A stretch of 64,000 nt of DNA from CAVOAK01 sp965217615 (GCA_965217615.1 CBDCIT010000030.1:1-64000), one strand, 5' to 3'. Counted from the first letter of the stretch, positions 1 to 8,584 are shown. Notes: generated from the letters alone by a model not told the origin. Program-made: numbers and translations.

Positions 1-530
1 CTCGATCTCCCCGTCGGGAAACAGCTCCTGGAGGATTTCGCAGGCATCGACCAGGCTGATCAGGGCGACGTCGCGGGGGTCGGGGATTTCGTCGGACAGC
101 ACGACCTCGATACGCGACTTGATTCCGTCTTCGACGCTGCGATCGAGCGTGGGGTAGCGAACCGAGCGGAACGCCCACAGGAAACGTTCTCCCGCCTCTC
201 CAGAATGCCGCGCTCGACCAGGCTCGCCAGGGCCTTGTCGCGTATTGGGGCCGCTTCGTCGGAAGACAGCAGGCCGATCCAGGTCCCGGTGTCGGCGGTG
301 TCGGTGCGCGCCGCGATCTTCGCCAGGATGCCGTCGAGCATAGGATTGCCGGTGGGCGTGGGGTCGATGACGAAGAGCGCCTCCAGATCGGTGTCGATCC
401 GGTAAGCGAAGGCCAGATCCATCAGCACCGCGCCGGCCAGGGCACAATCGAAGGCATGCTTCTCGACCGGCAGGAATACACCGTCCTCGTCGCCCAGCAG
501 CAGGAGGATCTCTTCGGTGAAGGTCAACAT
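1..530 (-). pseudogene. GPP34-family protein, frameshifted and cut by window edge
   Basis: The N-terminal half (ATG at 530, MLTFTEEILLLLGDEDG) reads as a GPP34 (Golgi phosphoprotein 3-like) protein and parallels the intact neighbour at 887-1462. After the ILERR motif near position 197 the open frame becomes nonsense. The expected continuation (GERFLWAFRSVRYP, then LSDEIPDPRDVALISL) sits in another frame from about 196 down to 1 and leaves the window. A single indel explains this. GPP34 proteins bind phosphoinositides in eukaryotes; the bacterial role is unknown. It could be a true pseudogene or a single-base sequence error. Confidence 0.7.
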
Positions 531-886
531 GCGCTCGTCCAGAATGTTGTTCGGCGCGCGGGTTGATAGAGGTCAAACTTCAAAGCCGATTGACAGCCTT
601 TGCCGACATAGCGAACCAGCTGGTGACCGTCCGACGGGTTTTCTGATCGGGGTAGGAAAGGTCGAGGACGGTGTGATGGCGGACAGACGCATCCTCCCGG
701 CCCGAAGGCATCCAGGCCGCCGGCGGGTTTTGACCAGCCGCCCCCTCTGGCGGCCGCTCGAAAGCGGTATCGAGGTTCGAATTACCCGTCTCGGCGGGCG
801 GCGGCGCGGCCGCTAATGCTTCGACGCCGTAGACGATTCGATGTCTCGAATGCGACGGGAAGCCGCCTTCACGATATCCCGGCAGA
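531..886. other. Intergenic, no gene seen
   Basis: Between the two GPP34 genes. Short open frames occur on both strands but have no recognisable composition, start signal or family resemblance. No hairpin followed by a T run was seen. Confidence 0.5.
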
Positions 887-1462
887 TCAACTCATCTTGC
901 AGACCTGCTCGATGCGTCCGGCGACACTCTTCAGCTCCTGGCTGGAAAGCAGGCTCTCGAGGATGCCGCATCCGTCCGAAAGGGAAATAATGACGATGTC
1001 GCGCACATCCGGAATCTCGTCGCTGAACAGCACTCCCTTGATCCGCAGCTTCACGTCCCGGATGGTCCGGTCGTCGATGACCGGATAGCGCCGTGTCTGG
1101 AACACCCACAGGAAACGGTCATCCTCCTGGTGCAGAATTCCGCGCTCGATGAGACGGGCGAGGGAGCGCTCGCGGATTGCGCTGACATGTTTGAGCGTCT
1201 CCTCGATCCAATAGTGAGTGTCACGCGTCTTCGTCGATCGCACGATGCGGGCGAGCACCGGGTCGAGCAGATCGTCCCCGAGCGGTGACGGATCGATCAT
1301 AACGAACTGTTCCGGATCGGTATCAATCCGGCCTTCCAGAGCCAAGTCCATCAGAACCCCGCCGACAAGCGCATAGCTGAGGCTTAGCATGGGCACGTCC
1401 GCGAACTTCCCACCCTTGTCATCGAGCACGAGCAGCATGATCTCTTCGGCGAATCTCAGCAT
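887..1462 (-). CDS. GPP34-family (Golgi phosphoprotein 3-like) protein
   Basis: 191 aa starting at MLRFAEEIMLLVLDD. The frame is open 26 codons further up, but this Met aligns with the start of the neighbouring paralogue. The N-terminal helix LxxAEEIMLLxLDDxxG, the LxYALVGGVLMDLAxxGRI segment and the ERGIL segment are typical of the GPP34 fold. The usual length is about 200-230 aa, so this is near complete. Eukaryotic members bind phosphatidylinositol-4-phosphate; the bacterial role is undefined. It lies in tandem with a frameshifted copy on the same strand. Confidence 0.75.
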   Translation of the reverse strand: MLRFAEEIMLLVLDDKGGKFADVPMLSLSYALVGGVLMDLALEGRIDTDPEQFVMIDPSPLGDDLLDPVLARIVRSTKTRDTHYWIEETLKHVSAIRERSLARLIERGILHQEDDRFLWVFQTRRYPVIDDRTIRDVKLRIKGVLFSDEIPDVRDIVIISLSDGCGILESLLSSQELKSVAGRIEQVCKMS

Positions 1463-1987
1463 AGGCGCAGCCTTCCGACCCGAGGGTACGAACAACGATG
1501 ACGATTTACCATTGTTGCATTTGAGAGCTTGCTCCATCAAGACGGCACCTATGAAGGGGGCCGGGTAGGCGGGGTCGTTACCGAGCCCCGCCCTGGACCA
1601 TGTTCGCGATCACGGCGTGCATGGGCGGCGGCTGGTGCAAGAAAAACGGGCGTTTTCGAGCACTCGCCGAAACGGCCGATCGGGTGGTCAAAAACCTCTC
1701 GAAAACCCGGTGCGGAAATCAACGCACGATTGCCCCCTCGCGGCGGTTGATCGGGCAGGCGGCTTCTTAGCTACATAAAAAGACGTTTTGGCACCGAATT
1801 TCTACAAATCACAACGGCTTACGCCACGTCCGCCTCCATAACACCAGACTCGGCAGTAGAGTCGAGGACTGCGACGGCCAACAACACCGAGATCATCGGT
1901 GGCGTCGACACCCACACTATTCGACGGCACAAGAAAAGGGGGAGCGGCGCTCGCCGCTCCCCGTCTTGTTATCCAGCGTGGTCCTGG
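1463..1987. other. Intergenic, terminator only
   Basis: About 520 bp without a convincing gene. The only structure seen is the strong hairpin at 1939-1962, listed separately. Confidence 0.5.
1929..1962 (-). terminator. Terminator for the dndB-like/HTH unit
   Basis: An 11-bp perfect GC stem (GGGGAGCGGCG at 1939-1949 against CGCCGCTCCCC at 1952-1962) is followed on the minus strand by CCCTTTTCTTG. It lies just downstream of the HTH gene stop at 1988. Confidence 0.65.
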
Positions 1988-2176
1988 TTACGTTGCCGGC
2001 AGGACTTCTTGGAACCGCTTCCCAGCGAGCACTTCGCTCACGCGGCCTTGGTTCAATTTTACCGATGCCGCGATTTCGTGCTGGTAGAGATCGGTGTTCG
2101 CCGCCAGCTTCTTGATCTCTGCCGCGATCTCCGGCGTTAGCACGCTCTTCTTGCTCGTCATCGCCGCCCCCATCAT
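1988..2176 (-). CDS. Small helix-turn-helix protein
   Basis: 62 aa (57 if started at the inner Met, MTSKK). The segment LYQHEIAASVKLNQGRVSEV followed by LAGKRF is a compact helix-turn-helix of the kind found in very small phage- or plasmid-type DNA-binding proteins; the recognition helix would be NQGRVSEVLAG. The start ATG overlaps the stop of the dndB-like frame (ATGA at 2176-2173), implying translational coupling. A regulatory or DNA-binding role for the neighbouring gene is likely but inferred. Confidence 0.7.
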   Translation of the reverse strand: MMGAAMTSKKSVLTPEIAAEIKKLAANTDLYQHEIAASVKLNQGRVSEVLAGKRFQEVLPAT

Positions 2177-3352
2177 CCGATCGCTGCTGAGGACTTGACC
2201 TCGCCGCCTTCACTGGAACCCTTGCCCTCGAGCAATTCCTCCACCCCCTTCATAATCTCCGGCATTTGCAAGGCGCGTCTCTCCGCATCGCTTAAATCCA
2301 GCCCGAGCTGGCGCTTGATGTAGGCCTTCGTTGCGGCCCGCGCCTGCCTGTTCGAGACGATGGAGTTGGCGACGATGCAGATGCCGCGTCCCAATCACGG
2401 TTCTGTTTGCTCCAGTTGATTGTTTCCAGTTTGCGTAGTTCCTCCTTCCAGTCGTCGAGCCTAGCCTTCATCAGTTCGCCGCCAGCGGCCCCGATTGCCC
2501 GCAGCACGACCGCGTGCGAAGCGATGCTCTCCTGTCGACGCTCCACGGCGCGCAGGTGCTCGGCCTTCACCTTCCGCCAGTCGGGCATGACGTCGGAGAC
2601 GGCCTGCCAGAACTCCCTGCCGACATGCACGAGCGACGGCACTGTTGCTTCATCGTCGTGCAGGATGGCATTCGCCCGGAACAATTCCTGGGTGGCATCG
2701 TACAGTGCGGACAGGCTTAGGCAGCTTGGGTGAACGTACGCCGATCGACACGGCATCCTTATCCACCGTGCCCTGGAAGACAGGCACCAACTCGCAGATG
2801 CGAAGCGTCGCCTGCGACACCGGGTCCCGCTTGTCGTAGAGGATGTCCAGCGACTTAGAGGTCTTCACGACGAAGCGGTTGAGGTCCGAGAACATCTGCT
2901 GCACCCGCTCCCTGTTCTCGTAGTTGAAGAGCAGCACGGAAATCGTCTCATCCGCCAGGGCCGGGTTCTCCTTCACCGCGTGCGCGATTGCGGCGCAGCG
3001 GTGTTGGCTGTTGTTCGGCACGAGGGTTCGACGTCGATCAGCACGCCAAGCCCTTGATGTCGCGCGATTCGGTGGGGTCAAACTGGCGCGCCGAATAACA
3101 GTCGGATTTCCTCCACCTTATGCTCGCGTTCGGCGGCGATCATATCGCGCACCATGGCCTGAGCGGTGAACATGCTGGAGCGCAACAGGCTGACTTCGTG
3201 CACGATGCGCAGCCATTCTCGACGGCCGACCGCCTCCATGGCGAGTTCGGCGAGGAGTTGGTTGGCCGTCAGGCCGGGCTCCGTTGAGCGGTTTCGGTGC
3301 GATCCCATCGCTCGGACCTGATCTGAATGTTCTTTTGCAATGTCTTTGCCAT
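2173..3352 (-). pseudogene. dndB: DndB-like (DGQHR family) protein, several frameshifts
   Basis: The start is MAKTLQKNIQIRSERWDRTE at 3352, but the coding pieces then jump between frames. They are LTANQLLAELAMEAVGRREW near 3270, FDPTESRDIKG near 3085, LGVLIDVEP near 3050, a NNSQHRCAA motif near 3010 (corresponding to the family DGQHR motif), INWSKQNRDW near 2410, and a last frame IVSNRQARAATKAYIKRQLG to 2173. The order and motifs match DndB, which regulates phosphorothioate DNA modification operons. No dndCDE genes are in the window. At least four frame changes make this a pseudogene; large intact genes elsewhere argue against general sequence error. Confidence 0.7.
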
Positions 3353-3622
3353 GTGTCTCTGCACCCTGTTCGCGCGGTCTCAAACCCGAGCCCCGGCCAC
3401 TGTTTGGAAATCCGTCCCGCGCGCCCTCCGCGTCAAGGCGCCGATTCCTCCAAATCCGAAACCCGTGCCGCAGCTCGCCGCGACGACGCCCTTCGTCGCG
3501 GTTTCCCTTTGCGAACAGCGCGCCGCAAAGAGTCCGAGTTTGGCCGGGAGGCGGGCGGCGGATGGACACTCGAGAGAGCGCCCCCCGCCGTTCGCAACCA
3601 CGGACCCACGGGAGACGACACT
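3353..3622. other. Leader of copy A, left limit of A/B similarity
   Basis: From about 3400 this leader resembles 36030-36235 upstream of the paralogous gene in copy B; both end in CCGTTCGCAACCACGGAC just before the start. Similarity to copy B is not apparent further left, so the left boundary of the shared element lies here. No gene is supported. Confidence 0.5.
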
Positions 3623-3904
3623 ATGCAGATGGCCACAACGCTTCGCCGCAGCACACACACTTTCCTCACACATTTGTTCGGCCCGGGCCTCGATGACGAC
3701 CGTTACGTGATTGAGCGGTTCCAGTCGAAAGCCGACGGCGAGATCCGCCCCTGGGGACGCAATGGGTCGTCGAAGAAGGGCCGGGGCAAGGCTGCCCGCG
3801 AGATCGTCTCCCTGAGCACCGTCCAGCGGATGAGGCCCGAGCGTGACGAAATCATCATCTGCACGGGCGTCAACCGCACCACCCTCGGCGTTCAATATTG
3901 GGGG

Positions 3905-4520
3905 GACTATGCTGTCTGGGGTCATATGTTGCGGCGACGCTGATTCCTTCGATCAGCGACAGAGGGCTCCTCCGTTCAGCAAGGAAGGAGTTCGAATCGC
4001 CGCAACATATTCCGGTGCGCTCAGTATGAGTTCAGGAACGCCATCAAGTCCTTGTCCCCCTTCCAGTGGCGACCCGGATCAGGTTCCGCGACATCGCACA
4101 GCGCCATCGCCGCGGCCTTCATCTTGAGGTTGATTTCGGCATAGATGTTGGTGTTGCCGATGGAGGTATGGCCGAGCCACGCGCGGACGGTATTTATGTC
4201 CACGCCGGCGAACACCAGGTGAAAGGCGGTCGTATGTCTCAGCGCATGTGGCGTTATCTTCCTCCCGGCCAGCGCCGGCACCTGGGCCGCGCAGCGCTCG
4301 ACGGCCGAGTAGACGCCGAACCGGGTGCGGCCTGGTATCTCCCGATTGTGCGGGGCTTTGTGAACAGTTCTTCGAACACGGCGTGTCTCCTCGTTGTGGG
4401 AGGCACAATCGTGCCGGTCACGCATCGTGAAGAAAATTATGTTGTCCAGACTCCCCTCGATCGAAGGGAAAACAGAGGGATATGTCAGCGCCGCAACATA
4501 TGACCCCAGACAGCATAGTC
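3905..4520. mobile_element. 616-bp tyrosine-recombinase (RIT-like) element remnant
   Basis: The ends are perfect 32-bp inverted repeats: 3905-3936 (begins GACTATGCTGTCTGGGGTCA) and 4489-4520 (its reverse complement). A shorter internal inverted copy, CGCCGCAACATAT, lies at 3998-4010. Just outside the right end (4524-4545) is CATATGTT, a 6-bp spacer and AACATATG; the same CATATGTT occurs within the repeats. That resembles a tyrosine-recombinase core site. The element encloses only the C-terminal part of a recombinase, of the kind found in recombinase-in-trio elements, so it is a deletion derivative. It interrupts the 3623 gene. Confidence 0.75.
4021..4430 (-). pseudogene. C-terminal fragment of a phage-integrase-type recombinase
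   Basis: The fragment ITPHALRHTTAFHLVFAGVD, then RAWLGHTSIGNTNIYAE and a DLMAFLNSY end, contains the HxxR, H and catalytic Tyr part of a tyrosine recombinase. The wording is typical of the recombinases in RIT elements. The N-terminal arm and the first catalytic Arg are absent, and a frameshift near 4380 separates a possible upstream piece (FEELFTKP). The open frame continues beyond 4520, but that part is only the antisense of the zinc-finger gene. It cannot be catalytically active. Confidence 0.75.
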
Positions 4521-4671
4521 GCACATATGTTCGACAAAACATATGGGAGACCGCGCGACGGCCTTGTTCGTGAACGGCAAGTATCGCTGACCTGCGGTAG
4601 CCTGGGACGTCCGGCAAGGCTTCGCCGGCCGGACGTCCTTCGCCGGAACTACAACCGCGGAAGGAAGGAAC

Positions 4672-5460
4672 ATGCCATACAAAGATCCCGAGAAAGAACG
4701 CGCATGCGGGCGGCGGCGGTATGAACGCATCACCGCCGAGCGGATCGCCCGCGGCATGTGTCCGAGGTGCGGCAAGGCGAAGCCCGCGCCCGATCGAACC
4801 TTGTGCCGGCACTGCGGAGAAAAACGGCGCAAGGCCGAGCGTGCAAGGTGCGCTAAAGCCAAGGCGGCCGGCATTCTTTACGGCGGCAGAGACCCGGAAC
4901 GGTGCCGCGAGTTTGCACGAGACAGGAGCAGGCGGCGCGGTCGGGCACGGCAGGACGCTCGCACGTGCACGCGCTGCGGCACCCATCCACCCATTGAAGG
5001 CGGCACGGTGTGCGAACCGTGCCGCGTGGCAAGGCGTGACAGGGAGCGGGAACAATATGCCGCGCGGCGGGCCGCCGGTTTGTGCGGCCGGTGCAGCACG
5101 CCGGCACCCAGCGATGCCGCGTATTGCGACCGGTGCGCCAGGAGTGCCGCCAAACGCTCAAGAAAAAAAGCGAAGAATGCAAGAAGCCGCCAGCGCTACG
5201 TCCAGCGGCGAGTGCGAGGGCTTTGTATAGATTGCGGCGCACCATCCCAGGGCGCGTCCCGGTGTCCTCCGTGCGCCCGCCGGTCCTGGGCGCGTTCGGG
5301 CGAGCATCGCGGTCTGCCGGTTTCGCCACCTCAAGTTACAGTCATCGAGATCGCCACAGGGGTCAATCATGGGACATGGGACCGGTGGGAAGATGTAGTG
5401 ATGTGCCTGGCCTTTGCCAAGCTTTCCCGGGACCAAGTGGAGCTTATCCCGGATATGTAG
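4672..5460 (+). CDS. Cysteine-rich multi-zinc-ribbon protein, copy A
   Basis: 262 aa; the start ATG follows GGAAGGAAGGAAC. The protein is Arg/Lys-rich and holds about five pairs of CxxC motifs at regular spacing: CPRCGKAKP with CRHCGEKRR, CTRCGTHPP with CEPCRVARR, CGRCSTPAP with CDRCARSAA, and CIDCGAPSQ with CPPCARRSW. These look like four zinc ribbons linked by basic helices (KDPEKERACGRRRYERI). A non-Cys tail (VTVIEIATGVNHGTWDRWED) ends the protein. The intact paralogue at 36639 has the same layout. DNA or RNA binding is likely from composition. No named family is recognised. Confidence 0.85.
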   Translation: MPYKDPEKERACGRRRYERITAERIARGMCPRCGKAKPAPDRTLCRHCGEKRRKAERARCAKAKAAGILYGGRDPERCREFARDRSRRRGRARQDARTCTRCGTHPPIEGGTVCEPCRVARRDREREQYAARRAAGLCGRCSTPAPSDAAYCDRCARSAAKRSRKKAKNARSRQRYVQRRVRGLCIDCGAPSQGASRCPPCARRSWARSGEHRGLPVSPPQVTVIEIATGVNHGTWDRWEDVVMCLAFAKLSRDQVELIPDM

Positions 5461-5794
5461 AGCACCGCCCGGTATCCGGCGCGGGCGTCTGAAAGCTCGT
5501 TGCCGCACGCTGCGCGCGCTTCCGGGAATTTGCGCCTTTGCGCCTTGCGCGGCTCACCGGCACGAACCGTCCAAACCGCCATATTTGGGAAATGCGTCGC
5601 GACGTTTCGGGTGCTTCCCGACGACTCCATATATGTGTGCCCGGCAACATGGACCCGGCATGATCCTCCCAGCCTCGCGGCGTGGCACACAGAGAGGCAA
5701 AGGACGGCTCAGCCGGGGTGATTCAGGAGATGTACGGAGGGCGTCATTTTCCCCGGTGTCCCCGCCAACCTGCTTTGCCCCCATGGAGGCCCAC

Positions 5795-6109
5795 ATGCTC
5801 GATACGCTCACAGCCACACGCGACGCAAACGATCTCAACACCGGCTCGGGATGCCGAACCGATCCTGGCGGGTTCCTGCCGGAAGTACGGACCGGCGCAC
5901 GCGTGGCTGCAGGCCACATGAAGGACCTGGCGGAACGCTTCGCCGAACTGCGGAACGCGATCCTGCGCCTGCCCGGCAATCCGTCCTGCGACGACCGCGC
6001 CGGGCTCCGCCACCGGCTTCTCCATCTGGAACACACCTTGATAAGCGGCAGGGGCAGCCTCGACGACGTCATCATCGCCATCATAGACGCCAACGACGCG
6101 GTCCTTTGA
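5795..6109 (+). CDS. Small conserved protein of unknown function, copy A
   Basis: 104 aa from ATG 5795, preceded by GGAGGCCCAC. The start matches the paralogue at 38098, where GGAGG is also in place. The conserved part is HMKDLAERFAELRNAILRLP followed by RHRLLHLEHTLISGRGSLDD and an IIDANDAVL end. It looks helical and charged, with no signal peptide or membrane segment. The N-terminal 30 residues vary between copies; the C-terminal 75 are nearly the same, suggesting selection on a helical domain. Function unknown. Confidence 0.75.
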   Translation: MLDTLTATRDANDLNTGSGCRTDPGGFLPEVRTGARVAAGHMKDLAERFAELRNAILRLPGNPSCDDRAGLRHRLLHLEHTLISGRGSLDDVIIAIIDANDAVL

Positions 6110-6298
6110 CAACCCGCGAGCCGCTTGCCGCGCACAATCGTGCCAACGGTTGCCGTCGTGCGATGCCACCGGACTCTCCGGCCTGCCTCAACCAACGTGC
6201 AAGAGAGTTTGAGGAAGGCGAAGAGAAGGGCGATGCGCCCAAGGGAAAAGAGAGTTCCCTCCGGGCGGTGTCTCAACCCCATCAACCGGAGGTGCCAG

Positions 6299-6490
6299 AT
6301 GTTCGATTCCAAACATACCTCGACCGAGTCCAACGACACCCTTTTCAATCCCGGCAACACAGACGATGCCGATCCAGGCTTCGCCGCACCGCTTCCCGAC
6401 GCCGGCGCGCTGTTGGCCGCGGTCGGATTGCCGGCCCACGCGATTCGGGAAGTTCTCGCCTCCCGAACCTATACCGGAGCGGACGGCTGA
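6299..6490 (+). CDS. Very small conserved protein, copy A
   Basis: 63 aa from ATG 6299 with CCGGAGGTGCC upstream. The sequence MFDSKHTSTESNDTLFNPGN leads to PLPDAGALLAAVGLPAHAIR and EVLASRTYTGADG. The copy B version (38593) differs by a two-residue deletion and scattered substitutions but keeps frame and stop, which supports a real gene. No known family. It sits 105 bp before ssb and is probably transcribed with it. Confidence 0.65.
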   Translation: MFDSKHTSTESNDTLFNPGNTDDADPGFAAPLPDAGALLAAVGLPAHAIREVLASRTYTGADG

Positions 6491-6595
6491 ATAGAGAAAG
6501 AGGGGGCTTAGAGAAGTGTGAAGGGGGATGGGTCGAGAGAGGCCTGACCCCGTTCGCTAACCCGATGTCATAACCCGGATCATAGGAGATTGATC

Positions 6596-7033
6596 ATGTT
6601 CGGACTGAATAACGCCCAGTTGATCGGACGCCTCGGCGCCGACGCCACCATCAGCCACCTCACCAACGGCGGCCGCGTCGCCAACGTTTCGATCGCGACC
6701 GACGAAAGCTACCTCGACCGGAACTCGGGCGACAAGGTGGACCGCACCGAGTGGCACCGCATCGTCACCTTCCAAGACGGCCTGGTGGAGATGATGGAGA
6801 AGCACGCGAGGAAGGGCCGCTTGGTCTACGTCTCGGGCAAGCTGCAAACCCGCAAGTGGCGCAAGGACGGCGAGGACAGCGACCGGTTCTCGACCGAGAT
6901 CCTGCTGGTCCCCGGCGGCAGACTCCAGTTTCTCGACAAGCCGAAGGGCAGCGGTGCACCAGCGATGAACGGCGACTCCGTGCCTTCCGCCCAAACCGCC
7001 GCGACGGTGGATGACAGCGAAATTCCCTTCTAA
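6596..7033 (+). CDS. ssb: Single-stranded DNA-binding protein, copy A
   Basis: 145 aa from MFGLNNAQLIGRLGADATIS; the start has TAGGAGATTGATC upstream. It has an N-terminal OB fold (ATDESYLDRNSGDKVDRTEW, then HRIVTFQDGL and GRLVYVSGKLQTRKW), a short low-complexity linker and the acidic tip DDSEIPF that recruits partner proteins. It is the only uninterrupted ssb in copy A. Plasmid- and ICE-borne SSBs coat incoming single strands during transfer. A terminator follows at 7064. Confidence 0.95.
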   Translation: MFGLNNAQLIGRLGADATISHLTNGGRVANVSIATDESYLDRNSGDKVDRTEWHRIVTFQDGLVEMMEKHARKGRLVYVSGKLQTRKWRKDGEDSDRFSTEILLVPGGRLQFLDKPKGSGAPAMNGDSVPSAQTAATVDDSEIPF

Positions 7034-7063
7034 ACCGCCCATAGCAGGAAATGCACAGTCCGG

Positions 7064-7103
7064 GGCCGGTTCCCGCCAGATTGGTGTGGGACCGGCCATT
7101 TTC
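7064..7103 (+). terminator. Terminator after ssb
   Basis: GGCCGGTTCCC (7064-7074) pairs with GGGACCGGCC (7088-7097) and is followed by ATTTTC. Close relatives of this hairpin follow the ssb fragments in copy B and both DUF2493 genes. Confidence 0.75.
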
Positions 7104-7655
7104 ATGCTGCCCTCTTCGAGTTCAGGAAAGGCGTCACATACCGGGGCGCAGTGAGAACACGTTGCAAACCGCCCTGTGCACCGGTATTGGGAACACAACA
7201 TTCCCCCAGCCGTGATCGTTTCCGAAAACTTCGAATTTAGCGACAACCTCAATGCCTTCGGAGAAGCAACCCTCGCGGCCCGGATCGCGCCCCTTATTGC
7301 AACCACCTTGGCTACGACAACGGTCGACGAGAGGCGTGGAAGTGGGAGAATAATCACCCCGTCATGATGTCTCAGTGTCCCACACGGTCTCACTGCGCCA
7401 ACCCCTGTGGGGTCCTCCACTCCGCTTAGGCTCCGTTACGGCGATAACACGTAATGCCACGCCGCTCCGCGGCTAGCGCCAGTGGAATGCGCGACCGTGG
7501 CTCGCTCGCTCCGCTCCCTGCGCCCGCACCACTCGCCCATCCCCCCAGCCCAAGCATTCCGGCAATCGTGGCTCCGCTGCGAGCGCGTGAAACAAAGAGT
7601 CATCACGACGGGGCAGCCCGCCTCGGAGGATAGAAACATTGCAGTGGAGAGACTC
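7104..7655 (+). promoter_or_regulatory. Conserved leader of the DUF2493 gene, copy A
   Basis: About 550 bp conserved with copy B (44790-45069 joined to 48965-49234). A weak 63-codon frame (GTG 7176 to 7367, ending GSGRIITPS) has a counterpart in B but is not clearly coding. From 7402 the leader is dense in short palindromes, for example CCACGCCGCTCCGCGGCTAG and GCTCGCTCGCTCCGCTC. The site equivalent to the intron insertion in B is near 7385, in GTGTCCCACACGGTCTCACT. A long structured leader or several promoters are possible. Confidence 0.45.
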
Positions 7656-8573
7656 ATGCAGAACTTCATCAGCACCGAAACGTCATCACAGACCGCAATG
7701 GCTTGCGAGCAGGCCGCCCTGTTCGGAGCCAATCCTGGTCCCGACGAGTTCGACAACCGGGAGATCTGGAACGAGGAAGAGGCGCTTGCCGGGATCGAGG
7801 AAGCGATCCACATTCTGGCCGGAGCCGTCGCACCGGACGGCGCGCAACTCGCCGACGAACGTGAAAGCCTGCTCTGGGGATTCGTAAATGCACTGCACGC
7901 CCAGGTCCAGCGGATCGACCGCGGCATCGACAAAATCGCGCCCGAGATGAAAGATCTTGGCCAAGAGCAGGATGGCTCCGAGATCAAGTCGCGCGAACTG
8001 GAACTCGTCACAGACCGAGTCCGGAACCTTGGTGATCGGCGCGATGCCTTCGAGAGCATGCGCGATCTCGCCGCCGAGGGATACCGCACCGAGACCGGCG
8101 ACACCTGGCGTCCGCGTAACGGATCGCACAGCAGCCAAACCGGCAAACTCACCTCGGCTGCCATCGACGCCCGCGACTACCTGCGCGCACGAAAAGACCG
8201 CGAGACCACCGCGCATCTGCCCGAGGGCACCCTCGTCGCCTTCACCGGCGGCAAGGACTTCGACGACGTCAGCGCCATCTGGCGCTCCCTGGACAGCATC
8301 AAGATCAAGTACGACGACATGGTCCTGCTGCACGGAGGCGGACCCGGCGCCGAGAAGATCGCGGCAAGCTGGGCGGAAAAGAACGGCGTTCACCAAGTCG
8401 TCTGCAAACCCGACTGGGGTCGCGACGGCAAGGCCGCGCCCTTCCGCCGCAACGATGTCCTGCTGAACTTCCTGCCGAAGGGCCTCGTGGCTTTCCCCGG
8501 TTCCGGCATCACCAACAACATGGTCGACAAGGCCCGCAAGGTCGGAATACCCGTCCTGCTCGCCGCCGCGTAG
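7656..8573 (+). CDS. DUF2493 / SLOG-type protein, copy A
   Basis: 305 aa; the ATG at 7656 (MQNFISTETSS) was chosen over upstream open frame because it is conserved with copy B and preceded by GGAGAG. The N-terminal 180 aa are helical and acidic. The C-terminal ~115 aa (LVAFTGGKDFDD, then LLHGGGPGAEKIAASWA, HQVVCKPDWGRDGKAAPFRR and VAFPGSGITNNMV) are the DUF2493 domain, a Rossmann-like SLOG fold that binds nucleotides. Such genes commonly sit beside ssb and relaxase genes on alphaproteobacterial plasmids and ICEs. The exact ligand is unknown. Confidence 0.85.
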   Translation: MQNFISTETSSQTAMACEQAALFGANPGPDEFDNREIWNEEEALAGIEEAIHILAGAVAPDGAQLADERESLLWGFVNALHAQVQRIDRGIDKIAPEMKDLGQEQDGSEIKSRELELVTDRVRNLGDRRDAFESMRDLAAEGYRTETGDTWRPRNGSHSSQTGKLTSAAIDARDYLRARKDRETTAHLPEGTLVAFTGGKDFDDVSAIWRSLDSIKIKYDDMVLLHGGGPGAEKIAASWAEKNGVHQVVCKPDWGRDGKAAPFRRNDVLLNFLPKGLVAFPGSGITNNMVDKARKVGIPVLLAAA

Positions 8574-8584
8574 AGATACCCTTC

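Larger units (their letters stand above)
3623..4590 (+). pseudogene. Conserved basic protein, split by the 3905-4520 insertion
   Basis: Ninety-four codons from ATG 3623 (MQMATTLRRSTHTFLTHLFG) match the intact 106-aa paralogue at 36236. The shared core is LDDDRYVIERF, then REIVSLSTVQRMRPERDEII. The match stops at VQYWG (3904), exactly where the inverted-repeat element begins. The missing tail GDRATALFVNGKYR with its stop is found after the element, ending at 4590. The family is not recognised. The Lys/Arg-rich composition and position at the head of the element suggest a nucleic-acid role, which is inference. Confidence 0.75.

Noticed and set aside
2173..3352. Frameshifts as a sign of overall poor sequence quality
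   Set aside because: Intact frames of 1,852, 1,109 and 695 codons and consistent A/B alignment argue that disruptions are local; single-indel cases at 197 and 35485 could still be errors.
4021..5055. 344-codon minus-strand frame that seems to extend the recombinase
   Set aside because: Only the part inside the inverted repeats (to about 4430) is recombinase; upstream of 4520 it is the antisense of the zinc-finger gene.
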